Below are positions 1 through 9,588 of a stretch of DNA of 64,000 nt, in pieces; the first letter of the stretch is position 1, and each line of letters starts with the position of its first letter. Below the pieces are notes generated by a model. That model had not been told where the DNA came from. It made no database searches and worked only from the letters and a program-made list of their open reading frames with translations. The stretch is from Mariannaea sp. PMI_226. Its lineage: Eukaryota; Ascomycota; Sordariomycetes; Hypocreales; Nectriaceae. Made by a program: the position numbers and the translations under genes. Location of the stretch: assembly GCA_024336345.1 (NCBI GenBank), contig JANFOG010000013.1:186001-250000 (forward strand), in the 5' to 3' direction.

Positions 1-767
1 ACGGGCTTCCTACATCTCCCAAAAATTTCGGTAAACTCGCTGGTCATGATCCATTGCCGCTTAGGTGTATCTGCGAGAGGCCCTTGATCCCCCGCGGGAA
101 TACCGAAATCGTGAGTCTCCAGAGGCGGCCATTGTCCTTTGCTGGCACTCTCAAGTTGGACGACCAGTTTGCATACATCGGGGAAGTCAACGACATTCTC
201 GTCGATTCGATTTACGAGTATGCTCTCCTCAGGAACATAAAACGCGCGGGGCAATTCGATGCGGGCGATTCGATGTGGGCCTACAGGGTTTTTGTATGTA
301 AAGATGTCGCAAGCTTGGCTCTCACAGTGCAAGACACGATGGCAACTCGTGGTCATGTCGTACACGGTAATGCGACAGCGGCCTTTAGTAGTGAGGACAT
401 CACGGGCTTGGATGGCGCTCTGAAAGGCCCGGACTTTTTTCGAATCTTTGTGCAAAACTTTGAAAACCTCAATGCGCAGCGTGGGGCGGGTTTGGGAGCC
501 TCCCGGTGAGGCAATGAGGTCCTCCATGACGAGAGAATCGGGGGAAGACATGCGACGACGCTTGCTTGGTGGAGCTCCACGCTCGTCGGTTTCAACGTGC
601 CTCATGTCGTTGAATTGTTGTTGTCGCTTGGGAGTGGAAAGGCCACCTCCCATAGCGGAGCGCTTTGCAGCGTTGTTGACACCGTTGAGCCAATTCTCTT
701 GGAGGAAAGGTGCCGTACGCTGGCTGCGTTTGCTCCCACTGCTCATGGCGGGTTGGGCGATGGTCAT
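1..767 (-). CDS. Left-edge partial gene; possible SUZ12-like (VEFS-box Polycomb) protein, N-terminal part
   Basis: On the minus strand a frame is open from the ATG at 767 to the window edge, about 255 residues. It starts MTIAQPAMSS and has a basic, low-complexity N-terminus with a likely nuclear signal (PPSKRRRM). A conserved-looking globular stretch follows, with TLRIEVFKVLHKDSKKV, CRITVYD, NPVGPHRIARIELPR and a WPPL motif. This beta-rich pattern reminds me of the N-terminal half of fungal VEFS-box (SUZ12-type) proteins, subunits of the PRC2 complex that methylates H3K27. The diagnostic VEFS box and zinc finger would lie off the left edge, so the assignment is tentative. The frame stays open upstream of 767 past 1000, so an earlier start or a 5' intron cannot be excluded. 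Confidence 0.5.
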   Translation of the reverse strand, partial: MTIAQPAMSSGSKRSQRTAPFLQENWLNGVNNAAKRSAMGGGLSTPKRQQQFNDMRHVETDERGAPPSKRRRMSSPDSLVMEDLIASPGGSQTRPTLRIEVFKVLHKDSKKVRAFQSAIQARDVLTTKGRCRITVYDMTTSCHRVLHCESQACDIFTYKNPVGPHRIARIELPRAFYVPEESILVNRIDENVVDFPDVCKLVVQLESASKGQWPPLETHDFGIPAGDQGPLADTPKRQWIMTSEFTEIFGRCRKP

Positions 768-2790
768 GGGAAGCGAGGTAAAGTGACACGAGCAAGCAGG
801 GGCGCTAGCTCCTACTGCTCCTGCGTCCGTAGTTTCGAGGACCAGAGAGGCATTCAAATACGGATCGTTACCACGATACTCATTGTTCGAATTCTTGTGA
901 GTGCCGGGAGCAGTTGTAAACAGAGTGAAGAGAATGGCAAAACCAATAACCGAGCAAAGACTGAAAGGGGTCCGTTCGGCTCCAGCTGGGAGTGGGAGGG
1001 TTTCAATGAATGAATGAATAAATGAATGAATGATTGGGTGAGTGAGCGAGTGAGTGAGCCAGTAAATGAAGGTCCCCAACGAGTCACAGACTCCAGTAAG
1101 CGCTTGCTTGAGTTGAAGTAGAAGTATCAGCACTCAATGATGAGGATTGAGCGCTAATCCGTGGCTTGATTCCGGCGTGAGAATGCTGTGGTTGCGAAAG
1201 TAAATAAGGTATCTGAGAAGACAGGACCAGGGAAGGCGCGAGCAGCCAGCTGTGAAAGCTGCAACGAGGGCCAAATGGTTGGTGGTGGTTATGACTGATT
1301 AAGCGTCAAGAGGGTTGCAGGTAGAGAAGAGCAGATAGATCGCATCGAGGCTATGGTGATGAATCGAGCGTCTATTGTTATTGGTCACGTTGCCACGCAA
1401 AAGGGCGCTGTTGATTCTTCCTCCGTAGGCGCGACTGCGGCGAGCAGTGCAGTGAGACGCGTGCCAGCGGACGAGCAAGGAACAGGGAGATTCTATCGCG
1501 ACTCCCGATGTGGCCTAGCGCCTGCACCACCAGTCATGGGAGGCAGCAGCGGAGGAACCATTCACACATGGAAACAGCGACCCAGTGCGGGCCCTCGTAC
1601 CAAAACGCTTCGCGGTTTATGCCTAAAACCAGGATCCCCGCTTCCGCCACAGCCACTTGAAGGAGGTCTAATGCAGCTACCGGGGTCTGCTTCGACCATC
1701 CTGGCACCGGGCACTTCTACCTTAGGTACCTTAGCTCCTCCTTGTCCGTGCGTTTGTTCTTCGTCCATCTGTTTGCCTCGATGAAGGGCAACTGTAAGTC
1801 TGTCTATACAGAATACCAAAGAATATGTGACTCCCATGTGACGGATTGTAGTTTCTGGTGCTCGACTGCTTTTGAATTGGCCCTATCTCTTCAAACGAGA
1901 TATGCTTCTATTTGAGTTGCACAATACAAACACCGTTGTCAACGTAGGGTCTTATTCTCTCAAGCCTGAATTTCAAAGCTGCTGCGTAGTATTGTTGATC
2001 TGTTACCTCCAAAAAGCGCTTATATGATTAGTTACTAACGTACTGATCAATGTTGAAATGACCCCACCATCTGTCCTGATTGAGGGGAGCTACTGCAGAT
2101 GCTATATTGCACTAATTACAGCCCTCAGCCGAATAAGAGAATAATGATACTGTGCGAAGGAGGGATCTGTTGGTAGGCCGTAAGTACGATTTTCAAACAT
2201 CAGGAAGAATTGGCTTGATCCCAATACCTACGGTCCCTGAGGTAGACACTGAAGCAAGCTGTTGTAATTTAAATGCAAATACCTGCATATATACATACCT
2301 CTTTATGCAGGGAGGTACTGTATGACTTTATCAATATCGTTTGCTGCATTGGGTCGATTCATGCCAAAGACCCTGCCTGGAGTGGTCAAACGCAGCCTCG
2401 TTGCTTTTTGATTGGCTATTATGGTGGCGTGCTCCACAGTCTGGGTCCACACACGAGGCTGGTCTCTCAAACACTGATTCTTGTATCACCACTTCGCCAT
2501 CTTCTCGACACCGATGCATCGAAAGCGCCTCAGTATTACCCATGGAACAAGATCCAAGCTAACATATATTTCGACGTATCTCAGTTGTGTGTGGGTGCTG
2601 AGAGATTTTTCAAGCCAAATCTGATGTCCGTTGCCTTGTCTTCAGAAGCAAACACTACACTCAAACGTCGTGCGTCAAGACAGGCGAATCATCTGAGCGT
2701 CCTCCAACAGCCTTGCTACAGGGGCGCAGTGTCCGTCTTCTTTTGTTTCCAGCTTTGATTCTCTCCATTTTTAGCCAAGAGTCATTTGCC
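768..2790. other. Intergenic region
   Basis: About 2 kb between the leftmost minus-strand gene and the F-box/LRR-like gene, which is transcribed away from it, so both promoters should lie here. Apart from a tetranucleotide repeat near 1005-1060, I see no supported gene. The longest ATG-bearing frame (from 1353, about 140 codons) has low complexity, no recognisable domain and no codon-bias support. Confidence 0.6.
1005..1060. repeat. Imperfect (GAAT)n/(GAGT)n tetranucleotide repeat
   Basis: Runs of GAAT units change into GAGT/GAGC units over about 55 bp, just upstream of the leftmost minus-strand gene. It is simple-sequence DNA and probably polymorphic in length. Confidence 0.8.
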
Positions 2791-5070
2791 ATGGCAAGGA
2801 CAAGACGTTCCCACCTTCAAGATCGCGGGCGTGCCATTGCTAGCGAGTCAAGTCGGCCGACCCGCACTTCAGCACGGTCGCATCCGCCAGTACAATACGG
2901 CGAGGACTCTTCAAGCGACCAAGAAAGTGTATCATCTGCCTCAGGTGCCGGTGATACCCTCGGGTCGGATGTGGATGACAGTGATGATGTTGATGAGCAG
3001 CTTGACAACGAAACGCTCTCCGTACCACATGCGCACCGGCTCCGGCAGTCTAATCGCAGCTCCGGAAGCCCGGCACAGTTGCGACGCAGTCGCCGGGGTG
3101 CGGCACAGGCAACTCTTGGGTCTTCATTTTCAATCACTAAACCTGCCATAAGGCAAAATACCCAGAAAGGGAAATCTAAAATCTCAAGCATAAAGAGCCG
3201 CAAGGGTTCCTCTCCAAAAAGTTCTCATACATCAAAAAAGCGACGCCTGGCACCCAAATCACCGGATCCTCCACTGTACCAAGGAAATATCCCCGACTGG
3301 CGTGATCCTCGAATGCCATACGCAGCCTGGACTGACATATTCTACTATGCTGCTCTCAGTGGTGGCTACGACACGCTCAATGTGAATTGGCTCATCGACG
3401 CTGCCACGACATGCAGGGCATTTTCTGAAGCTGCTCTCACAGCGATTTACCGAAACCCACCAATCACTAACTCTCGCAAAGCAAAACGCCTGGCCACCTT
3501 ATTAGAGCGCTCGCCTTCTGAAACTAGGCTTAACTACCGCGCAAAGGTTGAGAGCCTCTACCTTGATATACAAGTGATTCCTCAAAGTGTTATATATGGG
3601 ATAATCCACCCGTTGCCCCGGCTCAAGGAACTAGTCTTCTTTACTCAACATGATCAACCACCCTATCGCGAGCTGGACAGGACTGTCCGATGGCACTATC
3701 CGACGGATATTTTTCAGGCCCTTGAGCCATCTTCTGCTCAAGCCGAGCCTGCTGATACTAAACCTTTTCACACTTCCTTGAAAAGCTGGGAGTGGAGTGG
3801 GAGGCTTTTGGGCGGACCTGTTGCTAGTCCCGTAGACATCGGGCGTATTCACCAAGGGCCCTCATTTGCCTACCTCAGCAAAGTGAGTTTCACCAACTTC
3901 CAGGTGCCGTCCTTGTACAAACCACGGCCAAAATCCGGAGACGAGGAGCATGAACTGGCCCTCTATAACGAAGATGGGGCTGTAATCCAGTCCATCGCAA
4001 ATGCGATCTCCCAGCTGAAATTTCTTAAGCACCTCGTGTTTGAGTCGTCGACCGTAATGAACCATCGTTTGCTTCCACTTCTCCCCAAGGATCTGATACA
4101 TCTTGGACTCATAAATTGTTGGGAAGTAAGATCCGAAGACTTCGACGCTTTTCTCCATTCGCATGGAAGACATCTCCGCACTCTGTCGCTTTTGCATAAT
4201 CAATCGTTGGACATGAGCTTTTTAACAGGCTTGGCTGACGTGTGCCCCAACCTCGAGGAGCTGCGAATGAACCTGTCCTATTTCCGCCACCATGATTCGT
4301 TGTCCCTAGTGAACAATGACGCTGATCCTCTCTATGAAAATGCTCTACTTCCCCATCAGATTCCAAAATGGCCAGCAAGCCTCCGTGTGATTGATTTCGA
4401 GCATATTCGGCATTGGAGTGTGGAAACTGCAGAAATGTTTCTTCGATCCCTGATCGATAGTGCTGGGAATTTCCCTAATCTTCGGCACCTTGCTGTCAAA
4501 ACGATGCTCAATATTCCCTGGAAAGCCCGCGCAAACATGCGCTATGAGTGGCGAAAGCGATTGGAGAGGGTTTTTCTTCGCCAGTATCAGCCACCAAGCA
4601 ACCACAAGCCGATGCGGCATCCGTCCGCTGAGGCACGGTCATCGCATCAAGAAAAGCCCAGGCAGAAAAGAAGAGACTCGGATGGGCCATCTCGTCGAAG
4701 CACCCGTATTGCTGCGCAAGTCTCTGATTCAGACTCCCGACAAAGCAGTAACTCCAAGGGTTTGCGCAATATGCGTCAAAAACCCACCTACCGAGACCCT
4801 GACACGGACGAGGATGAGTTTGACGAGCCCTCGGATTTTGAAGATAAGGATGAGCACATGTCAGATGATAATCCGCAAGTAAAGGAGATGGAGGAGGAAG
4901 CTGTATCAGCTATTCAAGGTCTATGTACAACTGTGGCGGTCGTCTTTGACAATCAAAAACCAACAGAGCTGCAGTATGGCATGGAGGACTTTATGGACGA
5001 GGACCGTACTGAGTCTGACGGCGAATGGGATGGCGATCAGGATGATGAGGACCCTGCCTATGCCTGGTAA
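2791..5070 (+). CDS. F-box/leucine-rich-repeat-like protein, 759 aa
   Basis: Single-exon gene; the ATG at 2791 (MARTRRSHLQ) is the first ATG in the long frame. Residues 1-175 are disordered, Ser/Arg/Asp-rich and basic. Around 190-250 lies an F-box-like helical region (MPYAAWTDIFYYAALSGG, CRAFSEAALTAIYRNP). From about 260 to 590 leucine-rich repeats follow (LPRLKELVF, LKHLVFESS, DLIHLGLINCWEV, HLRTLSLLHN, CPNLEELRM, FPNLRHLAV). The C-terminal 150 residues are again disordered, basic then very acidic. F-box/LRR proteins usually recruit substrates to SCF ubiquitin ligases or act in chromatin-bound complexes, and the charged tails fit a nuclear protein. The family is inferred from repeat pattern only; the F-box itself is divergent. 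Confidence 0.8.
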   Translation: MARTRRSHLQDRGRAIASESSRPTRTSARSHPPVQYGEDSSSDQESVSSASGAGDTLGSDVDDSDDVDEQLDNETLSVPHAHRLRQSNRSSGSPAQLRRSRRGAAQATLGSSFSITKPAIRQNTQKGKSKISSIKSRKGSSPKSSHTSKKRRLAPKSPDPPLYQGNIPDWRDPRMPYAAWTDIFYYAALSGGYDTLNVNWLIDAATTCRAFSEAALTAIYRNPPITNSRKAKRLATLLERSPSETRLNYRAKVESLYLDIQVIPQSVIYGIIHPLPRLKELVFFTQHDQPPYRELDRTVRWHYPTDIFQALEPSSAQAEPADTKPFHTSLKSWEWSGRLLGGPVASPVDIGRIHQGPSFAYLSKVSFTNFQVPSLYKPRPKSGDEEHELALYNEDGAVIQSIANAISQLKFLKHLVFESSTVMNHRLLPLLPKDLIHLGLINCWEVRSEDFDAFLHSHGRHLRTLSLLHNQSLDMSFLTGLADVCPNLEELRMNLSYFRHHDSLSLVNNDADPLYENALLPHQIPKWPASLRVIDFEHIRHWSVETAEMFLRSLIDSAGNFPNLRHLAVKTMLNIPWKARANMRYEWRKRLERVFLRQYQPPSNHKPMRHPSAEARSSHQEKPRQKRRDSDGPSRRSTRIAAQVSDSDSRQSSNSKGLRNMRQKPTYRDPDTDEDEFDEPSDFEDKDEHMSDDNPQVKEMEEEAVSAIQGLCTTVAVVFDNQKPTELQYGMEDFMDEDRTESDGEWDGDQDDEDPAYAW

Positions 5071-6179
5071 ATTTAATTCAACTGATCCAATACTTTTGCC
5101 CCCCCGTCCCACAAATACAACAGGTCAACTCACAGATGGTATTATTTGGCGACGGCCACGTAAAACTCTCCTCTCGCCCGCCCCCTCCTATCACAAAAAC
5201 AATAAACACAATTACATGATACCTATGTCGCAAAACTTGCAGTCAACTTTTTGGAATGAACTGCGCCAACAGGAAGAAGGAGGAAGAATGCATGGACCTT
5301 GGACGGCGGCACATGACCATTTTGCCTCCTTTGCTTTTATCATTCGAACAAACGCACTACTTTGCTCAATCTATACAGACTACAGAGGATAACGTGTCTT
5401 GACTCCGGACTCGTCCTTTAACTTGATCATATTCTTAGTTGAAAGCGAGTAAAATTCAAATCTTGTTTCTGATATTCTGCCAACAGGCTTGCTTCGGGAA
5501 AATTAGAAAGTGGAGTTGCGTAGGTCTTTTCTGGTGACGGTAGAGACTACCGATTGACGAACCCAACAAGTGAGGTGAAGCTTTTTTTTTGCTCCTTGAA
5601 CGCAACCCAAACTTGACATGGTAAAATTTTTTTTCGATCTATCTTGGGCACGCAGATATCTAGAGGGTACCTGATCTTTAGGGAGTTATGGTTCATAAGC
5701 AAGAAACACAGTTTAGCAGCTCCTTGCAGTCTACCTTAACCTGGGTACCTGGTGATCCAACGTCTCCGCAAATGAGAAAGTAGACTGCCTATTACTAGGT
5801 AGACTTGGATGCGTAACTGGAATCAGCACCGTTACCCATCAGGGGATTCTTGAAAAGTTGTCCACTGACTGCCCACCTATACCTATATCTATACATAGGT
5901 ATCTTCAACAAGTCAGATGGTACCTTGTACCATGTCTCACAACTCTGATAGTGACGTTGACATTCATCTACTGTGAACCAGAGGATAGAGATTGGTGTTC
6001 TTATTTGGAAATGGGACTCGCTTCCTGGTTTAAGTCGCGAGGGGTATAAATTACTAATAATAAACGACCGCTTATTGATCTTAACCCGTCCAACTCGCAT
6101 GCTTCTGCGCCGTGCTATAACTATATGACGCAATTCAACCGATCAGTGGTATCTAGATGGTCTTGCATTCAACATCTTA
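5071..6179. other. Convergent intergenic region
   Basis: The region lies between the 3' ends of the F-box/LRR-like gene (+) and the RS-rich gene (-). It contains poly-T tracts (5581-5590, 5627-5634) and TAGGTA/TACCTA-type motifs near 5880-5900. No ORF with a recognisable product. Confidence 0.6.
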
Positions 6180-7846
6180 TCAGAAAGCAGCACCACCTAC
6201 GCCCTCGCCTGCCATGTTTTTCATGCTTCTTTCACTGAGATCACTCCGCATCTCCCACGCTCGCGATTCTCGCTCCAGTCGATCCCAGTTGTACAGACTT
6301 TTTCGCAGACGCTCCTGTTTTGCCTGAAGCTCATCCCGAAGCTTTTCCTCTTCATCCTTGAGTTTCCGGTAGTGATGCTCGAGCTCTCGTGTCACTCCAA
6401 GTACAGCAGGAGTCATGGAAGGGTCTAGTTTGCCGCCTGGAACGAGAGGGGGCATTGTTGCGATCAAGCTCTGCGCTAGAGTTTGGCGTCCAGTCGAGGG
6501 ATGTTGAGCGGATGGTCCAGTGGGAGGGTTGAACGGTCGAGATTGGGTGGGAGTCGAAGCTGAGGGCGCGTTGGAGGACGTGGCTCGAGGGCCAGTGGGG
6601 ATAGATGATGGCCCGTTGGGCGTAGAGGGGGTCGGGGACGGACCCGGGATGTGTCTTGTAGGTGGTTGTGACCACCCACCTCCTCTTCCGCCACGGGGAG
6701 CGAACCCTCCCCGAGCAGGAGGAACATACCCTCGCGGCCCAGCTGGAGGATTGGTTGGACTGGTGGTGCCTGATCTATGAGGTGGAGGTACGGGAGTCTG
6801 CGTCCGTACGACAGGAGGAGCCGGTGAAGCCACTGGGGGGACAGGAAAGTTTCTATTTGCTGCCGGTCCGGTTGGTGGGGCCCGGAGAGCGGCAGGTCCG
6901 CGTGGAGGGGACCGAGATGCAGGATTAGAAGCTTCATATGAATCGGGACGCGATGGCTCTCTTGGCGGAGGAGCGCTGGTGATGGCTGCGTGACGAGGGG
7001 AATCCTCACGGGGCGGAGGCAAGGGCGATCGTGCTCTCATCGGACTAGGACGAGGAGAAGACCTTCCTGACGCTGATTGTGAAGTTATTGCTGATGAAAT
7101 TCCCGATTCCCTTGGCGGGGAAACTCGTCGATAAGATTGGTATCGGTCAGCGCCCCGTCGGCTTGGAGACCGCGAGCGTGGGCGATAAGAGCCACCACCT
7201 CCTGGTGCCCGAGGAGGGGATCTCAGAGGAGGACTTCTGTCTCTTCTCTCTCGTCCAAATGGAGATCTTGATCTGCGCCTGGAAAAGAAATCAGTCCTGG
7301 GATATAGCCACGAAAACTGGTCATGCCATGCTCACCTATCATCGCGGCGTTCAAACTCGCGTTCCCTGTCACGGACTCGATCCCTATCCCACTCTCGATC
7401 TCTGGGACGATCCCGTTCACGTTCACGATCTCGTTCTCGATCACGCTCCCATTCTCGAGCGGGCGACCGAGGGCGTTCGTAACGATCACCTCGCATGGGA
7501 GAGGGCCTCCTAGATAAACTACGTCGAGGAGGCGAAGGCCTTCTCATGGGGGATCTACTCCGCTCTCGTCTGCGTGGACTCTCTCGTTCTCTTGATCGCT
7601 GCTCTCTCCGGTACCGGTCACCACCACTTCGTGACCTGCGACGTGGCGGGTATCTTCCCGGAACGTAGCTATCCGACCCGGCAGGTGGTGGACTCCGGGG
7701 ACGTGGACTTCGTAGTCTTGGGCTTCTAGGTCTTTCACGGATCGGGCTGCGGGCGCGCCTCGGAGATCGATCTCTTGGTGTAGGCCTCCACGATTCTCCA
7801 GCGCCATACCTGACGACCTCACCATCATCATATCTTCCAGAATGTC
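6180..7846 (-). CDS. Arg/Ser-rich (RS/RD repeat) protein, SRRM-like, at least two exons
   Basis: Two exons join across an intron at 7279-7335 (donor GTGAGC, acceptor TTCCAG). The upstream exon (about 7846-7336) encodes RS/RD/RE dipeptide runs such as PRSPRLRSPRPRSPPP and an ERDRERDRERERD stretch. The downstream exon (7278-6180) continues with RSPxR motifs, an RGG/Gly-Arg patch (RGGFAPRGGRGGG) and a Pro/Ser/Thr-rich linker. The C-terminus is a charged coiled coil (LEHHYRKLKDEEEKLRDEL...RLRKSLYNWDRLERE). Such composition is typical of splicing-associated or RNA-binding SR-type proteins of the nucleus; no RRM is visible. The 5' end is unresolved: the RS frame runs into a stop just above 7846 and no in-frame ATG precedes the conserved part. 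A small upstream exon, perhaps entered at a CTGAC..AAG acceptor near 7843, is likely. Confidence 0.8.
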
Positions 7847-8083
7847 AGCGAATTAAACGGCTTAGATAAAGCGAGTGTGTCAAAGGGAGAAAAACGAAAG
7901 AAAAAAAAAAATAAAAAGACAAGAGAAACATGAAACAGCAAGGAATCGCTATGAAAAATGTGCAAGGAGATATCTCGCTAAGCCTTGTCGATTCTGCTAC
8001 CGATTTTCGTGGGACAAAATCCAGTGGAAAGCCATTGCAAAGAACTGAGCATGGACGCTGATACAGAAAAGAACCTAAAGGTT

Positions 8084-9086
8084 CTAGTCGCTATCGGATT
8101 TTGCGGTCATCTGGGCCAGAGGGCTTGGACCTGGTAGTGGCCTTGTAGACCGTGTCGATCGATATTTGTAATTGCCCTCCATGCGACGGAAGAAATGGTC
8201 TCGCAGCATTGAGCCATGCCCGCACGGCTGGTGATTGCACGGCCGCACGAAACGAAATCCGTCATATACTTCATGTAACCGAACCCACGGGTACAAAGTG
8301 ATAAATAGGACTCGAGCTTTCCGTCTGCCATCTGACGATATCTGCTAGATTTCCCAGATGATGTTGAATTTCAAGGTTTTGTAGAGTGTCCAGTCGACAA
8401 AGTGTGCCACCCAATCGTTGTTGCAGTTGATTCGAACCTGCAGACAGAAGATAGGGATTCTCTTCTGGGTTCCGGTTGAGCTCAGTGTATAGAGATCATG
8501 AAATTCTAGGGCATATGGTCGGCGTTCCCTTTCGAATGGAGACTCTCTTCCGAGTATCGGCTGAGGAATTTCTCCCGGTTCAAGATCCCAGTCCATATTG
8601 GCAACATCGGATTGTAGCCAGTATGAGTTGACAGAAGAGGATGGACTGAGTGCACTTCTGGGACTGTTGAACCACTGAATATTCTCCTCGACCTGTTGCA
8701 GTTTGCGGCGTGGTGCTTCTTCTTGGTGCTCAATAGGTCGTTGTAGAGTTCTTATTGGCTTCTCCGATGAGATTTTCTCTGTTCTGTCGGGAGGTGATGG
8801 CGATCGCATCGACGGCATCGTGTGGCGGGCTTATGATTTTGAACGAGTACTTGAGGCCTCTCCCCAAATATACCAACAAAGATACTCGCAGGAGAGGTTG
8901 AAAGAAACCGCGCCCAGCCCAAACAGCGGCGAAACCAGTGTGGAAGTTGTCGTCTCGAATAGCAATGATGTTCAAGGCCAGGTAGTGAATGCGAATCAAT
9001 GCGAGAGGTGATAATGAACGAGGGAATACAACAAGAGGGACAAAAAAAATCACAATCACTCACCTCCTACCACGGTCGCGATCCAT
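8084..9086 (-). CDS. Hypothetical protein interrupted by an in-frame UAG (exon, stop at 8345, open frame to 8084)
   Basis: From the ATG at 8818 (MPSMRSPSPPD) a frame of 157 codons ends at UAG 8345-8347. The same frame then stays open for 86 more codons to a UAG at 8084. The downstream part looks coding: it has a Cys/His patch (RPCNHQPCGHGSMLRDHFFRR) and a basic tail. A possible first exon starts at the ATG at 9086 (MDRDR) and splices in frame via donor GTAGGA and acceptor ATAAG near 8829, giving MDRDRARHTMPSM. No convincing donor exists to remove the internal stop; GTCGAC (8398) or GTGGCA would remove 54 or 66 nt in frame but are weak. The protein is a pseudogene, a readthrough product or weakly spliced. 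Function unknown. Confidence 0.5.
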
Positions 9087-9588
9087 ATTTGCTCTAGTCC
9101 GCGAGATTAGGCGTAGGGCAGGTACCTTGTTGAAGAGAAACTGAAGTTGACCTGGATGAAGAGTGCAAGCACGCGTCTTTGCGACCGTCAGGAGCCTTCC
9201 AGTACTGGGTCGGAAGTTTTGAATCCCGCGTCCCGGATAAGCGATAAGGATACAGTGCTTTTAGCCACCCAATCACACAACGCGCACTGTAAACCCCCTT
9301 TTCAGGTTACCTAGATACCAACTGTCGACGTAGATAGATAGATAGGTAATAGAGAGTCCAGGCAAAAACAAGACTGTAGTGAACCAGGATCTTGATTTGA
9401 AGCCTAGACAATTGGTATGATCCTGCTGTCGCGAAGTCCTAAATCCCTAAAACGAATAAATGATTCCTATAAGGCCGGCTGAATGTCCATTAAGCACTAT
9501 ATCCTCGGCTCACCCTGACCCCCGGTGTGCCTAATAAAACCAAGCTCTACGCAACCATCTTGCGCCCCCCGTAAGGCATTTCCGCCGG
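9087..9588. other. Intergenic region
   Basis: About 500 bp between the hda1 stop and the candidate first exon of the upstream-interrupted gene. It contains TAGGTA/GATAGATAGATAG-type simple motifs near 9336-9348 and no supported gene. Confidence 0.6.

Noticed and set aside
1353..1784. 143-codon plus-strand ORF
   Set aside because: Low complexity, no domain, overlapping minus ORF of similar length; no evidence of coding.
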